Positions 16,998-24,631 of a DNA stretch of 64,000 nt are shown here, one piece after another (positions within the stretch are counted from its first letter, which is position 1; each line of letters begins with the position of its first letter). The position numbers were made by a program, and so were the translations under genes. Under the pieces are notes generated by a model, which worked only from the letters and a program-made list of their open reading frames with translations, had not been told where the DNA came from and searched no databases. This stretch comes from G963668605 sp963668605. Lineage in GTDB: Bacteria; Acidobacteriota; Terriglobia; Bryobacterales; Bryobacteraceae. The stretch covers positions 3,596,001 through 3,660,000 of the forward strand of contig OY764903.1 in assembly GCA_963668605.1 (NCBI GenBank), read 5' to 3'.

Positions 16998-18104
16998 ATG
17001 CGCATAGCTCTGGTTTTAACGGCACTGGCCGCCGTTCTCTCCGGCCAGACCACGCCGGCCACTAAGTACGGCGTCACGGTGCAGCCCGGCCCGATGGACT
17101 CCGTCCTGGTGAAGGATTACGCTCCGGAGTCCTCGCTCGTGGTGCCCGAAACCCGGGTGGTCAAAGCGCGCTTCCCTGTCATCGACGTCCACACCCACAC
17201 GGGCCAGAGCCAGGTCCGAACCGCCGCCGACGTGGATGCCTGGGTACGCACCATGGACGAGGTCGGGGTGGAAATCACGATCGTGTTCACAGGCGCGACC
17301 GGTCCAGAGTTCGACCGCCAGGCCGAACTCTTCTCCCGCTACCCCAAACGCTTCCAACTCTGGTGTTCGCTGGACACCGACGACCTGGAATCCCCTGGCT
17401 ACCCGCAGCGTGCCGTCCGCGAGCTCGAGCGCTGCTATCGCAAGGGCGCCCGTGGCGTGGGCGAGATCACCGACAAGGGAAGTGGAATCCAGCGCGCCGC
17501 CCTGCCCCGCGCGAAGCGGATGCACTTTGACGACCCGCGCCTCGATCCCGTCTGGGAGAAGTGCGCCGAGCTCAAACTACCAGTAAACGTTCACATCGCC
17601 GATCATCCCTCCTGCTGGCGCCCGCTCGGCCCAAACCAGGAGCGCACTCCCGATTTCCAGCACTTCAATCAGTACGGCAAGGACGTGCTCTCGTATGAGG
17701 AGTTGCTCGCCACGCGCGCCCGCCTCCTCGCGAAGCACCCCCGCACCACCATCATTGCCTGCCACCTTGGCAATCAGGGCAACGACCTTACTGCGCTCGC
17801 GGCCGTCCTTGATCGTTCCCCAAATCTTTACGTGGACATCTCCGCGCGAGACTACGAAGTCGGCCGCGAACCGCGAGCCGCCGCAAAGTTCCTGGCCCGC
17901 TACGCGGACCGCGTCCTGTTCGGCACCGACATGGAGCGCGACGCGCCCATGTACCGTGGCTGGTGGCGCCTGCTCGAAACCCCCGACGAGTACATCCCCG
18001 GCCGTATCTGGTGGCGTTACTACGGCCTGGAACTCCCCGGGTCCGTGCTCGAAAGACTCTACCGCGGTAACGCCCGGCGCATCCTGAACTGGAAGCCGAT
18101 CTAG
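16998..18104 (+). CDS. Secreted amidohydrolase (Amidohydro_2 family)
   Basis: 368 residues with a signal peptide (MRIALVLTALAAVLSGQ). The TIM-barrel metal sites of the amidohydrolase-2 family are visible: VIDVHTHTG (HxH) about residue 60, VNVHIADHPSCW, IIACHLGNQGND, and the Asp in VLFGTDMERD. Members hydrolyse lactones or decarboxylate acids; the substrate is not predictable here. The ATG is at 16998, with TATAGT ending 7 nt before it and no Shine-Dalgarno. It belongs to the catabolic cluster that follows the MFS transporter. Confidence 0.85.
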   Translation: MRIALVLTALAAVLSGQTTPATKYGVTVQPGPMDSVLVKDYAPESSLVVPETRVVKARFPVIDVHTHTGQSQVRTAADVDAWVRTMDEVGVEITIVFTGATGPEFDRQAELFSRYPKRFQLWCSLDTDDLESPGYPQRAVRELERCYRKGARGVGEITDKGSGIQRAALPRAKRMHFDDPRLDPVWEKCAELKLPVNVHIADHPSCWRPLGPNQERTPDFQHFNQYGKDVLSYEELLATRARLLAKHPRTTIIACHLGNQGNDLTALAAVLDRSPNLYVDISARDYEVGREPRAAAKFLARYADRVLFGTDMERDAPMYRGWWRLLETPDEYIPGRIWWRYYGLELPGSVLERLYRGNARRILNWKPI

Positions 18105-18394
18105 GCAACCGTCCAGCACAAAGACCCGCCGGTGGGCGGGCGTAACATTATATTGCGATATTGCGACGTCCAAAGCGGAGAGGATCGGTTTGGTGGCCGG
18201 GGCAGACCCGCGCGGTACCCTCGACGGGGTTTACGCCCTCCTGTAGAAGCTCGGCTGTGGTTTCTACCTGTCTTGCGACGCGTACGCGGCGCTGTATTTG
18301 CCGGCGGCGTTTCGCTGCCGTCCGCCACCGCTCAACAGGCGCAGCAATAACCTTGCTCTGCTTGCGCGTGATACACTTTCCCGGAGGCCACACC
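18105..18394. other. Intergenic region with a GC hairpin and a -10 box
   Basis: Just after the amidohydrolase stop, CCCGCC-GGTG-GGCGGG forms a hairpin near 18126-18141 without a T-tract. It may slow or end transcription. TACACT near 18372-18377 is a candidate -10 for the next gene. No coding sequence is convincing in between. Confidence 0.4.
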
Positions 18395-19294
18395 ATGCCG
18401 CTGACCAAACGACGTACATTTCTTGCGCGGATGAGCGGCGCGGCGATGCTGCCCGCAGCCGCCGAACTTCCGGCCGGCAAAGCCCTGCCCACCATCAAGC
18501 TGGGAGACAAGCGGGTGACGCGATTGATCGCGGGCGGCAATCCCATCGCCGGATTCTCGCACTCCACGCAGCGGCTAAGCGAGCTCATGCTTCGTTACTT
18601 CACCGTGGAACGCACCACCGAATTCCTTCTCCACTGCGAGGAGGAGGGCATCAACACCTGGCAGTGCTCGTACCAACAGGTGGGGCGGGACGCCCTGCGC
18701 GCGGCGCGCGAGCGCGGATCGAAGATCCAGTACATCTGCCTCACCTCCGACCGCCCGAACATCAAGTTCCAGGACGTGCTCGACACCAAGCCGATCGCCA
18801 TCGTTCACCATGGCTCCGACACCGACCGGCTCATGCGCGCGGGCCAGGCCGGAAAAATCCACGACTTCGTCAAGAAGGTCCAGGACGCGGGCTTGCCCGC
18901 CGGCATTTCCACCCACAACCCCGACTACCTGGCGCGCATCGAGGACTCCGGCTGGGGCAACGATTTCTACATGGCCTGCTGCTACTACGTCTCGCGCCCG
19001 TCCGAGGAGATTCGAGGCCGCATGGGTGATGACCTGCTGGGCGAAACCTTCCTGGCTTCCGATCCCGCCAAAATGCTGGCGCACGTGCGGCAGATCCGCA
19101 AGCCCTGCCTGGCCTTCAAGATCCTCGCCGCCGGCCGCCTGTGCAACAGCAAGGTCTCCGTCGAGAAGGCGTTCCAATTCGCCTACGCGAATATCAAGCC
19201 GGCCGATGGCGCGGTCGTCGGGATGTTTCCCATCATTTCGGACGAGGTCCGGGAAGATGCCGACCTGGCGCGCAAATACGCGAAGCTCGGCTGA
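18395..19294 (+). CDS. Tat-exported TIM-barrel protein, aldo/keto-reductase-like
   Basis: 299 residues. The start is fixed by GGAGG 7 nt before ATG 18395, and by a Tat-type leader (TKRRTFLARMSGAAMLPAAA). The mature part starts RLIAGGNPIAGFSHST and alternates strands and helices as in aldo/keto-reductase-like barrels (HCEEEGINTWQCSY, IAIVHHGSDTDRLMR, CLAFKILAAGR, AVVGMFPIISDEV). The classical AKR catalytic tetrad is not recognisable, so the enzymatic role is open. Relatives occur in Planctomycetes and Acidobacteria. It sits in the catabolic cluster. Confidence 0.7.
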   Translation: MPLTKRRTFLARMSGAAMLPAAAELPAGKALPTIKLGDKRVTRLIAGGNPIAGFSHSTQRLSELMLRYFTVERTTEFLLHCEEEGINTWQCSYQQVGRDALRAARERGSKIQYICLTSDRPNIKFQDVLDTKPIAIVHHGSDTDRLMRAGQAGKIHDFVKKVQDAGLPAGISTHNPDYLARIEDSGWGNDFYMACCYYVSRPSEEIRGRMGDDLLGETFLASDPAKMLAHVRQIRKPCLAFKILAAGRLCNSKVSVEKAFQFAYANIKPADGAVVGMFPIISDEVREDADLARKYAKLG

Positions 19295-19320
19295 CCACGA
19301 GCCGGCAGGGAGGAAGACCT

Positions 19321-19431
19321 ATGTCATCATGGCGCCGGCGCCGCTTTCTTCGTGCAATGGCCGATACCGGGCTGGGAATCGGCCTCTCCGGGGCGTTGGC
19401 GCCAGAGCGCCCGGTGGCAGTCCCCAGATGA
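19321..19431 (+). pseudogene. Orphan Tat signal peptide, remnant of a lost exported enzyme
   Basis: GGGAGGAAG precedes ATG 19321 at a good distance. The 36-residue product is almost only a Tat leader: WRRRRFLRAMADTGLGIGL, then SGALAPERP and a stop. The translation start and export signal are intact while the mature enzyme is gone. This suggests a deletion behind the leader. A genuine small protein cannot be excluded but is less likely. Confidence 0.5.
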
Positions 19432-19543
19432 AACATCCATTGGGACCCGCTGTGTGTCAACCGTCCACAACAGATTGTTTTCAGTTCGTCGAACTTCTCC
19501 GCCCTGAGATTGCTCACACCGCGAGAAATGAACAGTATTGAAG

Positions 19544-20779
19544 CTAGGCCAGCAGCCGCACGCAAGGCTCGGGTTCGTAAATGATCCTGGCTTCACGGCC
19601 ACCGTTTTGAATCGACAGGCGGCCAGCTTCGATCACGAGTTCGTTGAAGCGGCTGTTGGCTGGGGTCGCCATCACCGCCGCGCTGTCGAACTCCGCGAGT
19701 TTCCGCCGCCGTTCTTCGACATTGCCGGTTTCCGACTCGAGCCTGATGGCGCTGCGGACGATAAACTCGACGGAACGGTATCCGTAGCCAACAGGCACAA
19801 GGCCTGGGCCACCCAGGTCGACGTACTGAAAATAGTCCGGGCTCGGCTCGGCATAGATGGTGGAACCAGTTCCGGCCGGGCGTTGCGTGAAGCAATATTG
19901 CAAGCCGCGATACTGGTCCGAGTGCATCAGCCACCCACCGCCCTCGGCGCCTGCGCAGTACATGGTGAGTCCCTGTGTGTTGGTTCCCGGCGCTTCATCC
20001 GGGAAGCCGAGCGCGTTCTGCACGTTCAGACACGCGCCATTATTCCAAATCACCCGGGCGTCGGTCCACAGGTAGCCTTCTTTGCCGTTGGGGTACTTGT
20101 CACGAATGCCGTAAACGCTCACAGCCACCGGCAGCAGACCGGTGATAAAGTGCACGAGGTCCACGTAATGACAGCCGATATATGTGAAGGCGTCGGAGTT
20201 TTCCGCGGTGCACCAGTTCTGGAAGTTGGAATGCCGGTAGTACCACTTCTCCAATAGCGCGGCCGTGCCGAGCTTGAACTCGCCGAACATTCCGGCCCGG
20301 TAGTGCCTCCGGGCTATCAGGCTACGGTCGTCAAAGCGCTTGTGGTACTCGATCCCCACCAACAACCCGCGTTCATGCGCCTGCTTCTCGATTTCCAAAG
20401 CCTCGGACGCTTTGAGCACCAGGGGTTTGACTGTCAGGACATGCTGATCGTGCTGTAGCGCCGTCATGATGACATCGAAATGCAGTTGATCGGGCACAGC
20501 CACCACCACCATCTGACGCGGTGGCAGTTGGGCAATGACCTCGCGGAAGAGGTCCGGATGAAGACCGTCATCGTTCAGGGCTGGGTAGGCGCGGAAACTC
20601 TGCCCGGGGAACGCCTCGGCCAGTTGCTTCGCCTCCGCCAGTTCGCGGAGCGGAGCTCCAGTCAGCGCGCACACCGCGATTTCGCCGATGGCTCCTTGGC
20701 GCTGCATTTGGTAAAGCGACGGCAAGATCTGATCATGAGTGATCATCCCTCCGCCGACGACCACTACCCGCGGTGTCAC
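19544..20779 (-). CDS. Gfo/Idh/MocA family oxidoreductase
   Basis: 411 residues. An N-terminal Rossmann fold (VVVVGGGMITHDQILPSL), then VAVPDQLHF, and a VKPLVLK segment in the place of the family EKP motif (Lys kept, Glu replaced by Val). EYHKRFDD and GCHYVDLVHFITG mark the C-terminal substrate domain. Members act on sugars or cyclitols with NAD(P). The start overlaps the aminotransferase stop (ATGA). The two proteins may act in sequence, with oxidation of a hydroxyl to a ketone followed by transamination, as in amino-sugar or aminocyclitol pathways; this is inference. Confidence 0.88.
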   Translation of the reverse strand: MTPRVVVVGGGMITHDQILPSLYQMQRQGAIGEIAVCALTGAPLRELAEAKQLAEAFPGQSFRAYPALNDDGLHPDLFREVIAQLPPRQMVVVAVPDQLHFDVIMTALQHDQHVLTVKPLVLKASEALEIEKQAHERGLLVGIEYHKRFDDRSLIARRHYRAGMFGEFKLGTAALLEKWYYRHSNFQNWCTAENSDAFTYIGCHYVDLVHFITGLLPVAVSVYGIRDKYPNGKEGYLWTDARVIWNNGACLNVQNALGFPDEAPGTNTQGLTMYCAGAEGGGWLMHSDQYRGLQYCFTQRPAGTGSTIYAEPSPDYFQYVDLGGPGLVPVGYGYRSVEFIVRSAIRLESETGNVEERRRKLAEFDSAAVMATPANSRFNELVIEAGRLSIQNGGREARIIYEPEPCVRLLA

Positions 20780-22164
20780 GCAATCACCTCGGATGGCTTC
20801 GCGGCCACCGCTTCGGCGAATGCCTCCTCAAATGCTCCCGCGCTCTCGAGAATCGCTTCCGCGGTGATTACCAGCGGCGGAGCAATTTTCACAGTGCCGC
20901 CGTTCAGTCCCACGGGCGAGAACATCAGCACTCCCTTCTCGATCGACCGCCTGACCACTTCCCGGGCTAGTTCGCCGTCCGGTTCCTTGGTGCCCGGTTT
21001 GACCACGGAAACGCCGGCCACCAATCCCTTTCCATGCACGCAACCAATCTCCGGGTACATCTTCGCCATCGCGTGGAGTCTATCCAGCAGCAGCGCGCCC
21101 ATACTGGCGGCGCGTTCGACCAGGTTCTCTTTCACCACGATGTCGATGGAAGCCAGCGCCGCGGCGCAACACACCGGGTTGCCCGTGTGCGTGGAGGTCA
21201 TACTGCCCGGCGGGTGCAGGTCCATGATATCGGGCCGTCCGGCAACCGCGGAGATCGGCAGCGAACTCGAAATGCCTTTGCCGAACGTGGCCAGGTCCGG
21301 CACGATGCCGTAATGCTCGAAGCCCCACATCTTGCCTGTACGGCCGAAGCCCGCCTGCACTTCGTCGCACACCAAGAGCGCGCCGTTCTGGTCACACCAC
21401 TGGCGCAGAGCCTGCATGTACTCCGGCGGCGCGAACGAAGCGCTGCCTCCCTGGTAGGTTTCCAGAATGACGCCGGAGACGTCCTCCGCCTTCACTCCGG
21501 CTGCGGCCAGGCACGTCTGGAAGTACTCGAATGAGGTGTCCCCGGTGCGGAAGCCATCCGGGAATGGGACCTGAACGAAGCCGGGATCGAGATTGACAAT
21601 CCAGTCCTTCAGCGCCGGGATGCCGCCTGCATGCTGCGATCCGAGCGTGCGCCCATGGAACGCCTTGTCGAAAGACACAATCACGTTCTTGGACCGGCCG
21701 CCCGTCTTGATGCCGTTGGTGCGGCATAGCTTGATGGCGCACTCTACCGCTTCCGAACCGGTAGTGAGGAGAAATACCTTCTTGAGCGCCGGAGGCAGGA
21801 GTTCGGAAATGCGTTGCGCAAGACGGCCGCGAATATCGCTGGGGAAGCAGTAATTTGTGAGCAGGCCCGACTGAGCCTGGCGCACTACCGCGTCGATGAT
21901 CTCCTGGCGTCCATGGCCGGCGTTGGTGATCAGAACGCCCGACGACCAATCGATCCAGCAATTGCCCCAGGCGTCGAAGACCTGGAAACCTGAAGCGTGA
22001 TCCCAAACGATAGGCGGCTGACCCTGCATCGCCACCGGCTCGTATTCCCGCAGCCGTTCCAGAACGGGAATAGACTCGGGAACAGGGAGATCCGTCACAA
22101 TGCGCCGCAACCCTGTCTCCACTCGCAATACGTGCCTGGGAGTCAAATCATTAATGGGTGCCAT
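20776..22164 (-). CDS. Class III PLP-dependent aminotransferase
   Basis: 462 residues, full length for the ornithine/GABA-type class III family. Visible motifs are TTGSEAVECAIKLCR (PLP phosphate), FHGRTLGSQHAGG, LLVCDEVQAGFGRTG (Asp to the PLP nitrogen), and FGKGISSSLPISAV with the catalytic lysine. It is the first gene of a two-gene operon with the Gfo/Idh oxidoreductase, overlapping by 4 bp. The partner suggests a keto-sugar or cyclitol substrate, but 4-aminobutyrate-like substrates are possible too. Confidence 0.9.
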   Translation of the reverse strand: MAPINDLTPRHVLRVETGLRRIVTDLPVPESIPVLERLREYEPVAMQGQPPIVWDHASGFQVFDAWGNCWIDWSSGVLITNAGHGRQEIIDAVVRQAQSGLLTNYCFPSDIRGRLAQRISELLPPALKKVFLLTTGSEAVECAIKLCRTNGIKTGGRSKNVIVSFDKAFHGRTLGSQHAGGIPALKDWIVNLDPGFVQVPFPDGFRTGDTSFEYFQTCLAAAGVKAEDVSGVILETYQGGSASFAPPEYMQALRQWCDQNGALLVCDEVQAGFGRTGKMWGFEHYGIVPDLATFGKGISSSLPISAVAGRPDIMDLHPPGSMTSTHTGNPVCCAAALASIDIVVKENLVERAASMGALLLDRLHAMAKMYPEIGCVHGKGLVAGVSVVKPGTKEPDGELAREVVRRSIEKGVLMFSPVGLNGGTVKIAPPLVITAEAILESAGAFEEAFAEAVAAKPSEVIA

Positions 22165-22482
22165 AATCTTATACGAAAGCTACATTCTCTCACACAACCG
22201 TCTCTGGCAGACGTCCTGCGATTCAGACAGACAGTAAAATCGCCCGTCGCGGCGCGATACACTTCGCGTACGTGCGAATTTCGATCGCCGTGACGGTGAG
22301 CTAAGGGCACAGTCGGCGTGAGTCTCGATTCTTGGTCTACATCGTGATGAAAATCAAGCTGTTACAGGCGGCTTGAAGATTGGCGAACGACAAGATCCGC
22401 CTGCCGCTCAAGCTGCATCCCTACGAATCGAAGCGTGTTGCCATCGGCGTCGCCACGCGGCAGTCCTGGTAAGGCGGCACGA
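22165..22482. other. Intergenic region, no gene seen
   Basis: It lies between the start of the aminotransferase gene and the end of the DUF3300 gene, both on the minus strand. No coding frame with a start and composition like the neighbours was found. No terminator with a T-tract was recognised. Confidence 0.4.
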
Positions 22483-24141
22483 TTACCGACGGTGTCCGCC
22501 ACCTCCGGCAGAACGGCCTCCTGAAGAGCCCGCGTTTCCGCCTGAGCGTCCGCCGGAATAACCCGAACCTCCTCCGCCGGAAACGCGCGGGCCCGAAGAC
22601 GATCGCGGAGCCGAATAGCTCTGACTCGGAGCCGAGTACGATCTCGGCGCGGAAGATCCGCCACCACGCGGAGCCGAGTAGCTCTGGCTCGGAGCCGAAT
22701 ACGATCTCGGCACAGAAGATCCGCCACCACGCGGAGCCGAATAGCTCTGGCTCGGAGCCGAATACGATCTCGGTGCGGAAGATCCGCTACCACGCGGAGT
22801 CGAGTAGCCCGGCGAGACAGACCGGCCAGATGACGACGAACTCCGGTCTCCCTGCGCCAAGCCGTACCCGCCATTGCTTTGCGCTGGGGCCCGACTGCTC
22901 CGTGAACCGCCATTGGCGGCATAATTCGGCGTTGACTGCCGGTAGGATCCCGCGTCGGCGCGGTTGCTCGATCGAACACCGGAGTTGCCGGATCGCGCGG
23001 ATCCGAGCGCATCGGATCGTGTCGTGGATGGCGACCGGTTGCCGTCACCGAAACGTCGCCATTCTCCCGAAGCGGCTGATCGAACTCCACTGACGCCGGC
23101 GCCTGTGGCAGTCCTGTTGAGCTGCGAAGTGCCGGGCCGGCCCGAATCCAATCGCCCTCCATTCCACTGGCCGCCACTGGATCGTGCACCGCCCGCATAC
23201 TGGCCGCCATTCATCCTATCGCCACCGAACCGGCTCGCCACACTCCGATTCGGATAGGGAATGCCCATCCGGTGGCCCGGATTATGCGTCCATGCAGCCC
23301 GCCCGCCAAATCCGCTGCCATAATGATCGCCGTAGTGCCCGAAATCGCCGTGGCGGAACCCGTAGCGGCTGAAGAAGCCCGTGTTTAGAAACAAGCTGTG
23401 GCCGAACCAGCCGGAGCCCCAGCCCCAGTCACTCCAGCCATTCCAGCTCGGGAAAAAGCCGCTCATGTAGATTCCCGGGCCGTATCCGAAGCCCCAGCCG
23501 AAACCCGACGGGTACCACAGATCGGGGTATGCGCCCCAGATCGGCGGTCCCCAGACGTAAGACGGGCGGTAGATTGGGACGTAGATCACCTGCGGATCGG
23601 CCGGCACGATCTCGATCGCATTCTGGCCGTCCTGTGTGTCGATCCTTACTACCTGTTGCGGCGTCGTGCTCAACCTGCCGTTGGCCCTGGCCCGCGCGCG
23701 CATTGACTGCACCGCGCTCATCACATCGGCCTGCTGGGCCAGGAATGCATTCCCAAGATCGGTCGTCCAGCGGATATCACTGGCCAATAGCGTGAGCGCG
23801 TCGGGAAACGCCACCAGAGCCTGGACGCTAGGGTCCCAGCTCTGCCGCCGGGCAGCGTCCATGAGTTGAGCTCCCCGCAGGTTGCTGTTCTGCCGGAGCC
23901 ATTGTTGCGCTTCGACGATCTCCAGCGGATATGTGCTTGCTGCCAGCACCTGGCTGAGCAGCGGGTCGGGGTACAGCGCGATCGGCGCCACTAGGTTGTT
24001 CAACTGGTCCGGCGACAGCAGCAGCGCAGCCTGTTGCGTGTCCGGCGTCCCCGAATACGGATCCGCTGGTGCTTGGGCGAAGCTCGCGGGCAGAGCGATC
24101 AGCAGTGCGCAGGTAGCCGCCACCGCCCGATGCATTGTCAT
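22483..24141 (-). CDS. DUF3300 envelope protein with a low-complexity Ser/Gly/Tyr tail
   Basis: About 552 residues from ATG 24141, which has GGAG 4 nt upstream; ATG 24135 is an alternative. A signal peptide (HRAVAATCALLIALPASFAQ) precedes the DUF3300 domain (LSPDQLNNLVAPIALYPDPL, VEAQQWLRQN, DIRWTTDLGNAFLAQQ, PQVIYVPIY). A Trp/Gly/Phe-rich segment follows. A long disordered C-terminus is rich in Ser, Gly, Arg and Tyr and includes three 21-residue repeats (SAPSQSY and SAPRGGG units). It is probably exported and surface or wall associated. The neighbour FecR/DUF6600 gene has a similar build. Confidence 0.85.
   Translation of the reverse strand: MTMHRAVAATCALLIALPASFAQAPADPYSGTPDTQQAALLLSPDQLNNLVAPIALYPDPLLSQVLAASTYPLEIVEAQQWLRQNSNLRGAQLMDAARRQSWDPSVQALVAFPDALTLLASDIRWTTDLGNAFLAQQADVMSAVQSMRARARANGRLSTTPQQVVRIDTQDGQNAIEIVPADPQVIYVPIYRPSYVWGPPIWGAYPDLWYPSGFGWGFGYGPGIYMSGFFPSWNGWSDWGWGSGWFGHSLFLNTGFFSRYGFRHGDFGHYGDHYGSGFGGRAAWTHNPGHRMGIPYPNRSVASRFGGDRMNGGQYAGGARSSGGQWNGGRLDSGRPGTSQLNRTATGAGVSGVRSAASGEWRRFGDGNRSPSTTRSDALGSARSGNSGVRSSNRADAGSYRQSTPNYAANGGSRSSRAPAQSNGGYGLAQGDRSSSSSGRSVSPGYSTPRGSGSSAPRSYSAPSQSYSAPRGGGSSVPRSYSAPSQSYSAPRGGGSSAPRSYSAPSQSYSAPRSSSGPRVSGGGGSGYSGGRSGGNAGSSGGRSAGGGGHRR
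22607..22795 (-). repeat. Three tandem 63-bp repeats in the DUF3300 gene
   Basis: Units begin at 22607, 22670 and 22733, each starting GGAGCCGA on the plus strand, and differ at a few positions. Each encodes 21 residues built on SAPRGGGSS and RSYSAPSQSY. The unit length is a multiple of three, so copy number can vary without a frameshift. Confidence 0.9.
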
Positions 24142-24631
24142 CCCACTCCATATTGAACTCATTTTCTACCGCCTTGCACCCCTCGAGTACGGAGGTGTAC
24201 TATTCTGCTTGCAAATTGAGGCCCGTACGCAACACGATGAAAATAGGCCGTTTATTATTTTTCTGGAGCGTGTTTCCTGGCCGAAAACCACCACTACGGC
24301 TGCAATCGGCCAACCGGCTCGCGGTGCACCCGTCTGGCGAAGACGAGTTCGCGCAGCCATGGCAGCGAAACAGTCCGTGATCAGATGGAGCCAGTCCGAA
24401 ATTCGGGCAGTTTGACGCCTGTGGCCCGCAACTATCGCGCACACAATAAAATCACTGGCTTAGAACTGTGCTGCGCGGAGCGCCGCGAGATATCGCATAC
24501 CCAGAAGTGGGGTTGTACGACCTTTTTGCGGACAGCCTGTGCTGTAGACGCCTTGGCTCTGCCAGGCGGTGACGGCTATGCGCCCGAGAAGGTCCACGCC
24601 GTTTCGTGCGGAGACCTGTGGGGACACGGCA
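24142..24631. other. Intergenic region between the DUF3300 and FecR/DUF6600 genes
   Basis: 490 bp. It carries the 5' flank of the DUF3300 gene and the dispersed repeat copy at 24442-24534. Open frames here are short or are extensions of the antisense frame of the Q-rich repeat and look non-coding. No terminator was recognised. Confidence 0.5.
24442..24534 (+). repeat. Dispersed repeat, copy A (about 93 bp)
   Basis: It aligns from CACAATAAAATCA to CTTTTTGCGGACA with copy B at 39955-40047, at roughly three-quarters identity by eye with no gaps. Both copies end in TGTACGACCTTTTTGC(G/C)GACA and both lie just past the 3' end of a minus-strand gene. Identity is unknown; a remnant of an insertion sequence or a REP/MITE-like element is possible. 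Confidence 0.7.

Noticed and set aside
22607..22795. Regular tandem repeat that could be mistaken for a CRISPR array
   Set aside because: The units are contiguous without spacers, in frame and coding; no cas genes are present in the window.
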